The translations under genes were made by a program, and so were the position numbers. Below are positions 46,770 to 58,599 of a stretch of 64,000 nucleotides of DNA, in pieces. This DNA comes from Rhizomys pruinosus. Taxonomy: Eukaryota; Chordata; Mammalia; Rodentia; Spalacidae. The notes beneath the pieces are model-generated. The model was given only the letters and a program-made list of their open reading frames with translations. It was not told where the DNA came from and made no database searches. Position 1 is the first letter of the stretch; every line of letters starts with the position of its first letter. The stretch lies in contig VZQC01006291.1 of the NCBI GenBank assembly GCA_009823505.1, positions 1,676,045 through 1,740,044 on the forward strand, written 5' to 3'.

Positions 46770-47640
46770 GTGATAGAGACCTGGGGTGATGAAGACCTGA
46801 GGTGATGAAGATCTGAGGTGTTAGAGACCTGAGGTGATAGAGACATGAGGTGATGGAGACCTGAGGTGATGAAGAATTGAGGTGATGAAGACCTGGAGTG
46901 ATGGAGACCTGAGATGATGAAGACCTGAGACCTGAGGTGATGAAGAACTGAGGTGATGAAGACCTGGAGTGATGGAGACCTGAGGTGATGGAGACCTGAG
47001 GTGATGAAGACCTGAGGTGATGGAGACCTGAGGTGATAGAGATCTGAGGTGATGGATACCTGGGGTGATGGAGACCTGGGGTGATGGAGACCTGGGGTGA
47101 TGGAGACCTGAGATGATGGAGACCTGGGGTGATGGAGACCTGAGGTGATGGAGACCTGAGGTGATGGAGACCTGAGGTGATGAAGACCTGAGGTGATGGA
47201 GACCTGGGGTGATAGAGACCTGAGGCGATGGAGACCTGAGGTGATGAAGACTTGAGGTGATGGAGAACTGAGGTGATGAAGATCTGTAATGATAGAGACC
47301 TGAGGTGATAGAGATCTGAGGTGATGGAGACCTGAGGTGATGGAGACCTGGGGTGATGAAGATCTGTAGTGATAGAGACCTGAGGTGATGAAGACTTGAG
47401 GTGATGGAGAACTGAGGTGATGAAGATCTGTAGTGATAGAGACCTGAGGTGATAGAGACCTGAGGTGATGGAGACCTGAGGTGATGGAGACCTGGGGTGA
47501 TGAAGATCTGTAGTGATAGAGACCTGAGGTGATAGAGACCTAAGGTGATGGAGACCTGGGGTGATGGACCTGAGGTGATGGAGACCTGGGGTGAGGTAGG
47601 GGGACAATATGGGCTCTGATAGACTTTTCTCTTCCTCCAC
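46570..47640 (-). other. 356-codon open frame across the 16-bp minisatellite, doubtful
   Basis: This is the longest open frame in the window. It starts at ATG 47638-47640 with about 18 non-repeat residues, then continues through about 265 residues of His/Ser/Pro/Leu-rich 16-residue repeats. A non-repetitive Cys/Lys-containing tail ends at 46570. A second minus frame (274 codons) is open through the same array, which argues that openness comes from the repeat, not selection. No signal peptide, domain, promoter or polyadenylation signal is visible. I do not call it a gene. Confidence 0.15.
46770..47598. repeat. 16-bp minisatellite, about 50 units
   Basis: The unit is 'gatggagacctgaggt' with variants (gatgaag, gatagag, ctgggg, ctgtagt). 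Larger blocks recur: 'gatgaagatctgta' occurs at 47274, 47354, 47419 and 47499, i.e. steps of about 64-80 bp (4-5 units). Since 16 is not a multiple of 3, the minus frames cycle every 48 nt, giving a 16-residue repeat (SITSGLHHLRSPSPQV-like) with no stops. Confidence 0.95.
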
Positions 47641-48454
47641 TGCATTTTTCTCTAAAAAATAATCCAGACACTATCTTAAGTGATCTTTCATACATCAAAG
47701 TTACCATTGTAAATTATATGCCTTGTACACACATACACATAGATTCATGAATGCCTGTACTTTAGATGTATTGTTACACATTTTTATAAGAATGTAGTTA
47801 TTACATTGGTATAAAATAAATATTTCTTGCAAAAGTAATGTATAATCTCTAAACATGCTATACAAAGACAGCACATACAGCAGAATACATAATGCTTATT
47901 TTTCTTAAATAAAACTTTCATCTCCCTATAACTTGTATAGATGGTCTAATTAGTGACAGATAAAAGGCAATAGCAGACTCTAGGTCTGTATCATTAGAAA
48001 AAGTCCTCTGGGCTGAAGAAATGGCAGGTGGTTAGGGGAAGTTACTACATTTTCTTAGCTGTAAACTATGTCCCTGAAACACCTAGCAGTCATTCTTCAG
48101 GGAATAAATTTATTTCTCTTTTTATAAGCAAGTCCTCACAAGTAAACGAAGTTATTATGTCCCTTTCCTTTGATGAGGATTTTCTCAACCAATAATTCTT
48201 AGACTTATAGCTGTTTGGCTATCCCTCACCCCATACACACATTTTACCAAGGTCTCCCCTAAGATGGTCACCCTCCTTTGCTTAGTTGCCTTGATGAGCA
48301 GTAAGACAACTGCTTTTCCTGTTTTGAATTCTGTTTGTTAATGGAGGAGTCTGACAGTAAGGTTAAATCATTGTCTCTAAGACCTGTCCCTTGGACTTGA
48401 ACTTTTGTTCAAGGCTGGCTGTGATACCCCACCATCCTAGACAATTTATTGAAC
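47599..48454. other. Unique AT-rich sequence
   Basis: No gene or repeat recognised. Confidence 0.45.
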
Positions 48455-48580
48455 TTCTTCATGCCTTAGTATCCAGTGAGATTAATGTCTATGTATTTCT
48501 CAGGGTTATCTTGAGCATTAAACTAGTATTGGAATGATTTAGTAGGGCTGAACATATAGAAAATGCTTCAAAATGTTAAG
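48455..48580 (+). mobile_element. Possible MIR remnant
   Basis: 'cttcatgccttagtatccag', 'tctcagggttatcttgagca' and 'ttaaactagtattggaatga' are in MIR sense order. Weak to moderate. Confidence 0.4.
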
Positions 48581-49795
48581 TGAAATTAATAACATGATCA
48601 ATCACATGTAACAATTTTAAAATTAACCATTTAGGTTCTTGCATCAAATCTATAGGCATTTTTCTATCTCCCCCTCATTTCTACTTTTAAACTCCCCCAT
48701 TTCTATTTTTAAACTTACTATCAATGCTTAACAAATTTGCTGATCTTACCTTTTTGCCTCTGATTCAAAAATGAGCAACTTGAAATAACAAAACTTGAAA
48801 ATACAATGCTTACCATTCTCCTACAGATGAGATAGTCCATTCTTAGATACAATGAAAACCTTTACTATGAAAGTTATAGTGACATTCTATGCATAGATAA
48901 GGAAAGTTTCTCTTTCTAGTCCTTCTAGTCAATGTCTATTAATTCTGTGCCCATCATTCCTTTCATAGTAACTGGTAAGAATTCCCAGCTTCTAAGGAAG
49001 CAGCCCACTCAGCCTCATCTCCTTTTGCTTAGCTGGAAAATCTGACACGAAGACCTCAGTCTTTCAGCCCATCAGAACATGGCCTCTCCCCTTGAACCCT
49101 CTTGATGCAGATTTGCCATAGGATGTGACCAAAGACTTTGAGCATAATGCTATAAATTGGGAGTTGTCACAAGCATCTTGAATGACAGGAGAGGAGCCTG
49201 ACTGAGAATTGATTAACCCAGAGGAAGAACAAGAAAAAAATGAAGCAAAAGAAGCACTATCCTCCAGGAAGCCAGACAGCTCCTGGCATTTCTAGTTTTG
49301 GACCCAATCGATACCTTGTTTGCTCTACCTTGGTTGACGTTCAGTTTGGTATCTTTTTGAGCTTGCGAAGATGAGATGACCAGTCACATGAATTGATAAA
49401 GACAGTCAAGGATATGTGCTTAGAAAAGGCAGGTTTCCAAGTATATATTTGTATTGAAAGAACACGGAGAGGAAACACTCAATTCTACTATGAAAGTCAA
49501 GGATGTGTAAGTGTTGAAGAATATTGTATGAGTGTCTCAAATTTAAAAATAATAATAACCTTCGTTTCCAGCTACTGTAACATGTTTATTTATATATTGT
49601 TTACATTTCCATATTGTCTATATGTCTGTATCTACCAGTCATCAGTCTTATCTATCTGCAGGTAGAGATATAGTCACATCAGTTTAATGCTCTTCATTTT
49701 GATGGATAGTAAATTTACTTTCAGAATCATCTCCTGCTCATTTATGAGCTTCTTTCCAGAATCTGACAAAGTGACTGAACGAATGTTAAATCAAA
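48581..49795. other. Unique sequence
   Basis: No gene recognised. A 90-codon frame (49393-49665) in AT-rich sequence has no recognisable domain. Confidence 0.45.
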
Positions 49796-50150
49796 ACAAA
49801 TTATCACTTTAAGGAGATCTCTTGAGGCCAGTGGAAGGAAGAGCAGCAGGGCAGGTAGGAACTGAGCGCTTCAGCAAGTCTGATTGTTGATCTGTTAATC
49901 CAGCTGTCTTTGGCTTAATTGGCTTTTGTGGCTGTGGGGGCAGAGTTATCCTCCCAGCTGGTATTAAAGGTAGGGTTGTGTGACTCTTGAGATCTGAGAT
50001 CTGAGACCAGCAGAAGGCTGAAGAGCCGCCCCCCCAAGTGGGATTACAAAGGCATCTGAATGAGGCAAGCAAAGCAAGCCTTCAACACAGTGAAGAGGCA
50101 TTAGGACTCACATTGGAATACAGGCAAGGAGAAGCCCATATGCCAGAAAC

Positions 50151-51290
50151 ATGAAGAAGAGACAACACTGGAAAGGGCAAGTTAATCCCAGCACAAGCTC
50201 TAACCAACCTATGGAGACTTCTGCAGTGGGATCCCCTCTGGGGATGCCAAGGACACAGATATCAGAAACACAATTGGGAACATATTTAAAGAACTACAAG
50301 ATTATAAAGAACAAATCAAAAGAACTAAGAAAAGAGAATGAAGAACTCAAGGAGGACCTAGAGAAGAGAGAATGACAAACTCCAGAAGGAAGTAAGAAAA
50401 CATGAAAAGAATCCCATGCTGAAAAAGATTAAGGAAAACCAACCAAGCCAAGAGCTACAAAGAAAAGATTTGAGAAGCTCCAGAAAGAAGTAGAAATACT
50501 AAAGGAAATCAAGAGAGGAAATGAAAAAGGAAATCAAACACTCATCCAATCAAGAGGAAAGGAATGGAAAAAGCCTCAGAAGAAATGGAGGAGCAGAACA
50601 AAGAATAATCAGACCTGGAAGATAACACAGAACAACTAAAACCCCAAGAAAGATTATAAAAATTTTAAAAATCACAAAGAGGTGGAAAACCAGGAAACTG
50701 TGGGACACTGTGGAAAAGATCAAACCCCTGCAATCATAGGAATAGAGGAAGGAGAAGAAGTCCAAGAGAATGGATTGATCAGGATCTTCAACAGAATAAT
50801 AGATGAAAACGTTCCCCAATCTAAAAAAGGACAAACCAATACAAATACATAAGACATAGAACTCACAACAGACAAGATCAGAAAAGAATGCTTGTCAAGC
50901 CAACATCATAGTTTAAAATGCTAGACACCCAAAACAAAGACAAAATCCTTAAAGCCAACAAGAGAAAAACAACAATTGACCTATAAGGGGAAAACCTATC
51001 ACAGAATTAAAACTGAACTTCTCAATGCAAAACTATGAGAAGCAAGAAGAATCCTGGAGCAAAAGCATGCCCAGTGGTTTAAGGGACAATAGATGCCAAC
51101 CAGAGTATTTACCCAGGAAAAAGGTCATTATATTGGAAAGGAGAGAGAAAATCTTCCATGACATAAAAAAAGTTGAAGAATAAATGTCCGGAAAACCAAC
51201 CCGTTCAGAAATACTTAACAATTCAAAGAGACAAAGAAAGGGACAACAACCCCAGGCACCTAGAAAGAGACAACTAATAAAAGCATAAAC
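50151..51290 (+). pseudogene. L1 ORF1 pseudogene
   Basis: The start context matches the other L1 in this window (16052). The N-terminal 74 codons are open, with a Lys/Glu-rich coiled-coil stretch ('RKENEELKEDLEKRE'). Frameshifts then break it repeatedly. The C-terminal 'aaatcttccatgacataaa' region (about 51149) corresponds to the conserved end of ORF1p. Not translatable as a whole. Confidence 0.75.
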
Positions 51291-52894
51291 TGCTGAAAGT
51301 AGAAACGCTAAAAACCACAAACACAAATGGATAATAAGGCAAAAAGGAAGCAAGCACAAACCTATCAGTCCAGAAACCTTAAATATAATGGATTAATTCC
51401 CCATTCCAAAAGAACATAGACTGGGAGATTGGATTAGGAAACATAACCCATAGATATCTGTCTACAAGAAACAATAAAAAAAAAACATCTTACCTTCGCA
51501 AGGATGGCACCACTTAAAGTGAAAGGATGGGAAAAAAATATTTCCAAGCAAATGGTACCAAAAAGCAAAGCAGGTGTTTCATTGTTAGTATCAAACAAAA
51601 TAGACTTAAAGGTAAAAGAAATCGAAGAGACAAGAGGCCATACATTTATTATCCAAGGGAGCAATTCACCAAAGAAGATTTCACAATATATGAATATATA
51701 GCACCAAACTCTGATGCACCAAACTTTATAAAGAAAAATTCTCCAGGACCACACAGTCCACAGACTAACCCCAGTACACTCAATTAGGAGATTTCAATAC
51801 CCCACTGGATCCTTTGGGTAGGTCAACAGACCAAAGAATACAACAGTAGACATCGAGACTGAACGATATGATACACCAAATGGAACTCATAGGACCCCTA
51901 CCAAATATGCCAACCCTAATTACCAGAGATACACTTTTCTACGCAGCACCCCACGGGAACATTCTCCAAAATCGACCGCATTACGGGACACAGAAGAAAC
52001 TCCCACAAATACAAAAAGAGTTGAAATAATTTCATGCATTCTACAGACCACAGGGCAATAAAGCTCCAACATCAACACAAGGATAAGCCCTACTTCGCCC
52101 TACAAGAACCATGGAGACTAAACAACAACTCTTAATATGAAGTGGGCAAGGAAGAGAGTAAAGAAAGAAATAAAAGCATCCTGGAACTGAAGGACAATGA
52201 CAATACAAACACAACAAAACCTGTGGGGATGACCGTAAAGGCAGTCCTAAGAGGGAAGTCTATAGCCCTGGGTGCCTACTTAGAAAAACAGAAAGAGCAA
52301 CAGTGAATGAAGCTAACACTACAGCTAAAAGCACGTGAGAGGCAAACAACAGATTGCAACCCTAACACAACAGAACAGGAAGAAATACAAAAATCAGAGC
52401 AAATCATGAAATAGAAACAAAGAAACAATACAAAAAACAAGAATGCCAAATTGGGTTCTTTGAAAGAATAAGCAAGATAGACCTCTAGCACCCAGTTTAA
52501 CCAAAAGAAAGAAGAACAACTCCAAAATGAATATAATCCATGATGAAAAGGGAAATATCACAACAGACAAGGAAAGATCCAGAAACATGAGGGGAATACT
52601 TTAAGAACCTATACTCTACAAGTTTGAAAACCTAGAAGAAATGGAGAATAGCTGAAATCCTGGGAATTACCAAGCTCAACCAAGAAGAATGCCACAGCTT
52701 AAACAGACCCATACACATGAAGAAATGGAATATGTAATGAAGAAACCTCCCACCTAAAAAAAGAGCCAGGCCCCAGTGGTTTCACGCAAATTCGTAGTAA
52801 ACATTTAAAAAAGACCCTACAACCATTAATACTGAACTGTTTAGAAGGATACATCAGAGGGATCTTCTCCCAAATTCCATTCTATAAGAGAATA

Positions 52895-53030
52895 ACCCCC
52901 CAACCCAACCCCCCCCCCGCCAAGACCACCCCACACCCCACACCCACCCCACCCACCCCACCCCCCCCCACCACACCAACACCAACCCCCACAACACCCC
53001 CCACCACCCCCCACCCCCACCCATTCCTCT
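52895..53030. repeat. C-rich (CCCCA)n-like array inside L1 ORF2
   Basis: About 130 bp almost wholly C and A on the plus strand. The minus strand has many GGG runs. It sits exactly where ORF2 would read 'ataaccct...aaaaccag', so it is an insertion or expansion within the element. Confidence 0.9.
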
Positions 53031-53259
53031 ATTACAAAACCAGGGCAAAGATCACTAAAAAGGAAGAACGATAGACCCCATCTCCATAATGAACACAGAT
53101 GCCAAAATTCTAAACAGGATACTGGCAAAGTTCGCATACAGACTCACAGCAAGAAGAATCATCCATCATGACAAAGTTGGTTCATACCAGAGATGCAGGG
53201 ATGGGTCAACAGAGGAAAATCAATAAACAATCATCAAACACATAAATAGAATAAAAGAC

Positions 53260-53416
53260 GCTGGGCCGTGGTGTTGCACACCTTTAATACCTAGCACGTT
53301 GGGAGCAGAGGCAGGCGGACGTTTGGTGAGTTCAAGGCCAGCCTGGTCTACAGAGTAGTTAACAGGACTAGCTGGGGCTACGGAAAGGAACCCCTGTCGC
53401 AAAAAGACAAAAAAAA
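53260..53416 (+). mobile_element. B1 SINE inserted in L1
   Basis: B1 with an A-rich tail and a perfect 15-bp target-site duplication AATAGAATAAAAGAC (53245-53259, 53417-53431). It carries several 1-bp indels relative to the B1 at 21734. Confidence 0.95.
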
Positions 53417-55875
53417 AATAGAATAAAAGACAAAAATCACATGATCATCTGCAATTGACGCGGAAAAAGGCCTTTGACGAAATCACAACTCTTACATCTT
53501 TAAAGTTTCGTTAGAAAGGATTGGATTGGAGGATCAGTTCCTCAATGTAATCAACCCATATACATGGAAACCCACAGCCAATATCTCCTAAATGGGGAAA
53601 TGACAGAACATTCCTTTAAAGGTAGGAACTCTCGGCAACGTCTGCCCCCTTGGCACCACTCCGTCTTCAATAATAATGCTTGAAACACTTGCTAGAGAAC
53701 AATAAGACAAGAAAAGGAATTAAAAGGGAGTAATAATTGGAAAAGAGGAGTCCAACTATCCATATTTGCTGATGAATGAATGATGGTTTTTACTTAAGAG
53801 ATGCTAAAAACTCTACAAAAACCCCTAGAAATGATAACAGCTTCAGAAGTGGTGGGATACAAAATTTAAACCTAAAAAAATCATGGCTTTCTTTACAACC
53901 AAGAACAGGGAAACTGGAGAAAGAATTCAAAGATACCTTCCCACTCACAATAGCTCAAAACAGAAAATACCTAGGAACAAACCTAACCAAAACACCCAAA
54001 GATCTCTATAACAAAAATTTATAACCTTTAAGAAAGAAATGAAGAAACATCCGAAGATGGAAAAACTCCTCATGCTCATGGATGGAAAAATTGAACATTG
54101 TAAAATGTCATTCTACCAAACTCTTGTATAGATTTAATGCAATGCCCATCAAAATCCCCAAGAGGTTTTCCTTCACAGGCTGGAAACAAAATGTTCTTAA
54201 TTCATTTGGAAAAACAAAAGACAAAAAACCAAATAGCAAAAACCCTGAGTGAAAAGATGCTACCAGGGGGATCTCTATACCAACATCAAACTATACTACA
54301 AAGGGGCTATAGTCAATAAAAACAGTCTGGTGCTGGCACAAAAACAGACTGTTGACCATTGAACAAAACCAGAAGACTACCAATGACTCATCCATGATCC
54401 AACTAACTACAATTTCAGCCTTCTCATATTTGACAAGGGGGCCAGGAAGACTCAATGAAGAAAAGACAGCATCTCAGCAGTGGTGTTGGCAAAACTTGGA
54501 TCACCACTGTAGGAGAAATGAAAGGAAATTAAATCCCTACCATCTCACCCTGTACAAAAGTCACTCCAGATGGATCAAAGACCGCAACATGAAACCCCAA
54601 ACTTTGAAGGAGATAAAGAAAAAGATTGGCAGCAGACTACAAGACATAGGCGATGAAAAGAACTTCTAAATCAGACAAGCAGCTGTCAAAGAAATTTAAA
54701 GGTACGCAATGACAATGGAACCTCATAAATTCCAAAGCTCGTACATCAAAAAAACAATCAAGAGGATGAAGAGAAACCCAATGAGTGGGAGGAAGACCTT
54801 CATCACAGATACAATCTAGACAAGCGCATTGATTTCCAGAATATATAAAACTACTCAAAAACAAAAGAAAAAAGAAAACAAATGACCCACTTCAAGAATG
54901 GAGCAAGAGACACTGAACAGAGACTTCCAAGTGAGGATTAAGAGATGCTGAGAAACAACTCAAACTGCTCAACATCACTAATCATTAAGGAAGTGCAAAA
55001 TCAAACACCACTTTAATAAGAAATCAGCTTTCCAATAAGACTGGCTAGATCAAGAAAACAAATGACACACAGGCTGGAGAGGTTGTGGGGGGAAAGGGGA
55101 ACAATCATGACACTGCTGGGGAATGTAGAACTCGCATGACAAGCCACTATGGAAAGCACTGTGGAGAACCCTTGGAAGACTTTTGAATGAGAACTTGCCA
55201 ACCCGACCCAGCCATACCAACTCTGGGCTGTACCCTCAAGACTCATACACACCAGCAGCAGAGATACATTCACAGCCAATGTTTATTTCAGCTCTCTTCA
55301 CAATAGCGAAAGAGCTGGAACCCAACCAATGCCCACTCAACTGGTACGTGGATAGAGAAAATGTGGTACATTAGACAGAATGGGGAGTTCTGGAAATATG
55401 CAGCAGTAAAGGAAAGACAAATCAATCGACTTTGAGGAACAATGGCTGGAGTTAAGAGGACATCATGCTGAGTGAAGTAAGCACAGTCCCAGAAAAAACA
55501 ACACGCGATGGTATCCCTCATCTGTGAGTGTCTAGTGCCAATTACCCCAGTTGATAAGTATTTCCTTGATGTAGAGCCCCCTGAGTTTCTGTTACAAGGC
55601 AGTGGGAATGGAATGCATTTGGAAACAACAAACAACAACAACAACAAAAGAAAGACTGCATCAAAGAAGCTGTACTGAACATGAACTTCTGGCTCACATT
55701 CAACTCCCATGGAAAGTATGTGAGAAAGACTAGAAGAGATGGAATGCCAAATGTCGGCAGAATGCAGAGCTCTGAAGGGGTGAGGGAGGGGGGGGACAGG
55801 GTCTAGATTTGATAAAATAATGCATAAATAAATAAATTTAAAAACAATTTCTCTTTAATATGAAAGGAAATTCTT

Positions 55876-56117
55876 TTTTTTTTTTTTTTTGTTTTTATGT
55901 GTATGAATGTAACTGTCTGCATCAAGTTTGTGCACCGTGTCGTGCAATGTGCCGCGGAGGTCAGAAGAAGGGTCTCGGATTCCCCTTGGAGCTGGAGTTC
56001 TCATGGAATTGGAGTTTTCAGACGGCTCTCGGCCGCCATGGTGGGTGCTGGGGGATCGAACCTGGGTCCTCTGTAAGAGCGGCCGGCGCTCTTACCGCAG
56101 GCCATCTCTCCGGCCCC
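55876..56117 (-). mobile_element. B2/B3-type SINE with 17-bp duplication, many 1-bp insertions
   Basis: Target-site duplication GAAAGGAAATTCTT/GAAGGAAAATTCTT (55862-55875, 56118-56131). Compared with its relatives it has extra single bases in runs ('agaagaaggg', 'ccccttgg', 'gttttcag', 'gctggggg'). Confidence 0.93.
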
Positions 56118-56131
56118 GAAGGAAAATTCTT

Positions 56132-56515
56132 GAATGGACTATTTGTTTCTTCATACAAGAATATGTTCCTCTTTGCTCAGTAGTGTATATATGAGAAGAG
56201 CATGGTTATTGCTTCATATGGAGAAGGGGGATACCTAATCCTAGGATGTAATTTACATAGATCTACTACATAGTGACTGGTACCCTCTCTAGTTGAACAG
56301 CTAGCACTCTAGATAATGTTTATAGACTATAGAAAACAAAGCAACACTGACTGTCTGGAATTAAAATGTGATTCCTTACACTTTTACTTTCTTATTAGCA
56401 ATAAACTAAGTTATTCAACGTACCAAGTACCTATTTTTCTGATTGTCCTTCTTAATAAATTATAAAGCATACTCATTTGAAATTTCGAACTGAGTATAAA
56501 ATGTATTTTACAAAT
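56132..56515. other. Unique sequence
   Basis: No gene or repeat recognised. Confidence 0.45.
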
Positions 56516-56563
56516 GATATATATATATATATTATATATATATATATATAGATATATATAGAT
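56516..56563. repeat. (AT)n microsatellite
   Basis: About 45 bp of AT/ATAG dinucleotides with small breaks. Confidence 0.9.
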
Positions 56564-56564
56564 A

Positions 56565-56716
56565 CAGTGTCTTTTGGAGACGGGCTCTAGGTAGCTCTGG
56601 CTGTCCTGGAACTCACTATGTAGACCAGGCTGACCTTGAACTCACAAAGACCCACCTGCCTCTGCCTCTGCCTCCCAAGTCCTAGGATTAAAGGCATGCA
56701 CCACCATGCCCTGCTT
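56565..56716 (-). mobile_element. B1 SINE
   Basis: A minus B1 ('tggctgtcctggaactcact' to 'gattaaaggcatgcaccacc') adjoining the AT repeat. Confidence 0.9.
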
Positions 56717-57165
56717 AATTATGTATATTTTTAAGGAAGAGAGACTTTATTTTAGCTCTCAGTTTGAGGGTATAAGGCCACTCACATTCAGCTGGGTCTT
56801 CAGTTTAACATTGTTGGAAACACCCTCATTATGCATATGTTTTCATAGTAATTCTTTTTTTTAGTTTTGTAATTTTTTATTGATATTTTCTGTATTTCAA
56901 ACAGAACATCTCAATCAGTCTTAATCATCATTCTGCCCCTTCTTCACTGCCTCCCTGCTATAGCCGGGCCCCTGGAATTCATACATCTTCCACTGTGTTG
57001 AGGTCTCTCATGTCAGGTTAGTGTCTTCAGACGTTCCTCGGTGCAAGTTTAACCACTGGGGTCTGGTCAGCCTATGTAGAGTCCTTCCTTTTTAAGAAGA
57101 TCAGCTCTTCCTCACCCCATAGTAATCAGTCCACATAATTCTTCACTAAGATTGAAAATAGGCAA

Positions 57166-57745
57166 CCACTCACTCTTGAGTTTGCGGTAGGATTCATGCT
57201 TGCAAAGACCTAGGAGTTAATGCACCTCTTCCCTGACTCTTATAATCTTTCCACTCCCTTCTTTCTTTCTTTTTTTTTTTTTTTAAATTTTTTTTTAATT
57301 TTATTAATTTTATTTATTTCTGTATGTGTATGAATGTACTGTCTGCATGCAAGTTTGTGCACCCGTGTCGTGCAATGCCGCGGAGGTCAGAAGATGGTCT
57401 CGGATTCCCCTGGGACTGGAGTTCTCCTGGAATTGGAGTTTCAGACGGTTCTCGACCGCCATGTGGGTGCTGGGGGATCGAACCTGGGTCCTCTGTAAGA
57501 GCGGTCGGCGCTCTCAACCGCTAGACCATCTCTCTTTCTTAATGGTTCCTTAGCCCTGGGTGGGTGAAGTTTAACATAGGAGTCCTGTCCAACCACTCCT
57601 TGAGTTTGCTGTAGATTCATGCTTGCAAAGACCTAGGAGTTAATGCACCTCCTCCCTGACTCTTATAATCTTTCCACTCCCTTCTTTCTTAATGGTTCCT
57701 TAGCCCTGGGTGGGTGAAGTTTAACATAGGAGTCCTGTCCAAAGC
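57166..57745. repeat. ~150-bp tandem duplication, first copy split by a SINE
   Basis: The block from 'ttgagtttgc' through 'aaagacctaggagttaatgc' and 'cttataatctttccactccc' to 'aacataggagtcctgtcca' occurs twice. One copy is 57176-57270 plus 57534-57590. The other is about 57600-57741. They are nearly identical. Confidence 0.88.
57273..57533 (-). mobile_element. B2/B3-type SINE with 17-bp duplication
   Basis: A minus copy with long T-rich tail. The head is cut short (no 'cagcccc'). It is inserted in the first arm of the tandem duplication, with a short pyrimidine-rich target-site duplication (CTTTCTT-like). Confidence 0.92.
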
Positions 57746-58120
57746 TCCACACTCTGCAGACTCTTACTCTCTATGCTTTGGCTGTTTGCGGCCTTTTGTG
57801 TTCCTGGCCCTCTGTTGCATGAAGGAGCTTCATTGATGAGAACTGAGAGATTCAGTAGTGTTGTCTTTACCCTCGTTCTATGTTCCCTGAGCCTTGGGCA
57901 TCGAGGTTGCTGTGTAGGTGTGCCACTTAGGCTTGGGCAATTCACAGACAATGTCTGTATGTGACCAGTTGTGGAACTCTATAGTAGTCTCCATCTGTTA
58001 CAAAAGAAACTTCATTGATGAGTGGTTATTGGGATACTTATGTGTAAATAGGAGGATATTTATTTCGCACACAATAAATTACATTTGTCTAGGGATGTGA
58101 CAGTCTTGGGGCTTTCTCTG

Positions 58121-58590
58121 AGATCTATGACCTCTCCGGCCGTGTATATTTGGCTATGTTTATAGTGCCACACTTGAGTTTCCTCCCACTGAGTGGGCTT
58201 TAAGTCCAATTATCTATCTGTTGATTGTTCCCAAGGTAAAAGTGTCACTACTGCACTAATGTCATTTGCTATGCCAGCCATTGATGTGGTTACTTGACCT
58301 AGAAGCTGGGGTTGGACCACTGATTGCTGTTTTCCCTTAGCAGCTTGTGTAGTGCTCTCCAAAGCTAAGAGAGCTAGTCTTCAGGGGAAGTGACTTCCAT
58401 GATATTAATGATATTTTTAGAACTGTACCCCTGACCCAAGACCAACAAAAGCAAATCAGGAATTTAATTCTTACTACTGTGATTCTAAATTTCTGAATAT
58501 TTATGACTGGGACAATATTCATTTAGATTGAAAAAAATCATATTCTCTAATCTTTGAATATTATTATATATAATATTATAATAACCCCCA
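58121..58590. other. Unassigned sequence, possibly decayed L1
   Basis: No clear feature. Confidence 0.4.
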
Positions 58591-58599
58591 ATCTTAGTT

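Larger units (their letters stand above)
51340..55520 (+). pseudogene. L1 ORF2 pseudogene (endonuclease and RT)
   Basis: Parts of all regions can be followed. The endonuclease start is at about 51370, with open fragments at 51504-51787. The linker lies at about 52.1-52.5 kb and the RT at 52.7-54.0 kb, including a degraded metal-binding motif at about 53764 where 'tttgctgatgaatgaatg' breaks the F/Y-A-D-D sequence. The C-terminal segment is at 54352-55374. Frameshifts and stops are numerous. A C-rich array replaces a short stretch at 52.9 kb and a B1 interrupts it at 53260. Confidence 0.78.
49810..55850 (+). mobile_element. Near-full-length but broken L1
   Basis: About 6 kb with 5' UTR-like sequence (49810-50150), ORF1 remnant, ORF2 remnant, 3' UTR with G-rich tract (55780-55800) and A-rich end. 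Flanks 'caaattatcacttta' (about 49797) and 'caatttctcttta' (about 55844) could be a decayed target-site duplication. It carries a B1 at 53260 and a C-rich insert at 52.9 kb. Single-base indels are very frequent throughout, more than in neighbouring repeats of similar substitution level. Confidence 0.88.
56866..58120 (-). mobile_element. L1 (Lx-like) 3' UTR, interrupted and partly duplicated
   Basis: On minus it ends with 'tatcaataaaaaattac' at the 56.87 kb side. The body includes 'accagttgtggaactctata' and 'agaaacttcattgatgagtg', old rodent L1 3' UTR words. A SINE is inserted at 57.27-57.53 kb, and a ~150-bp block is duplicated in tandem. Confidence 0.6.

Noticed and set aside
46821..47645. 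274-codon minus frame as a second gene
   Set aside because: It reads the same 16-bp minisatellite in another frame.
52841..53137. Gly/Trp-rich minus frames
   Set aside because: They come entirely from the C-rich array in L1 ORF2.
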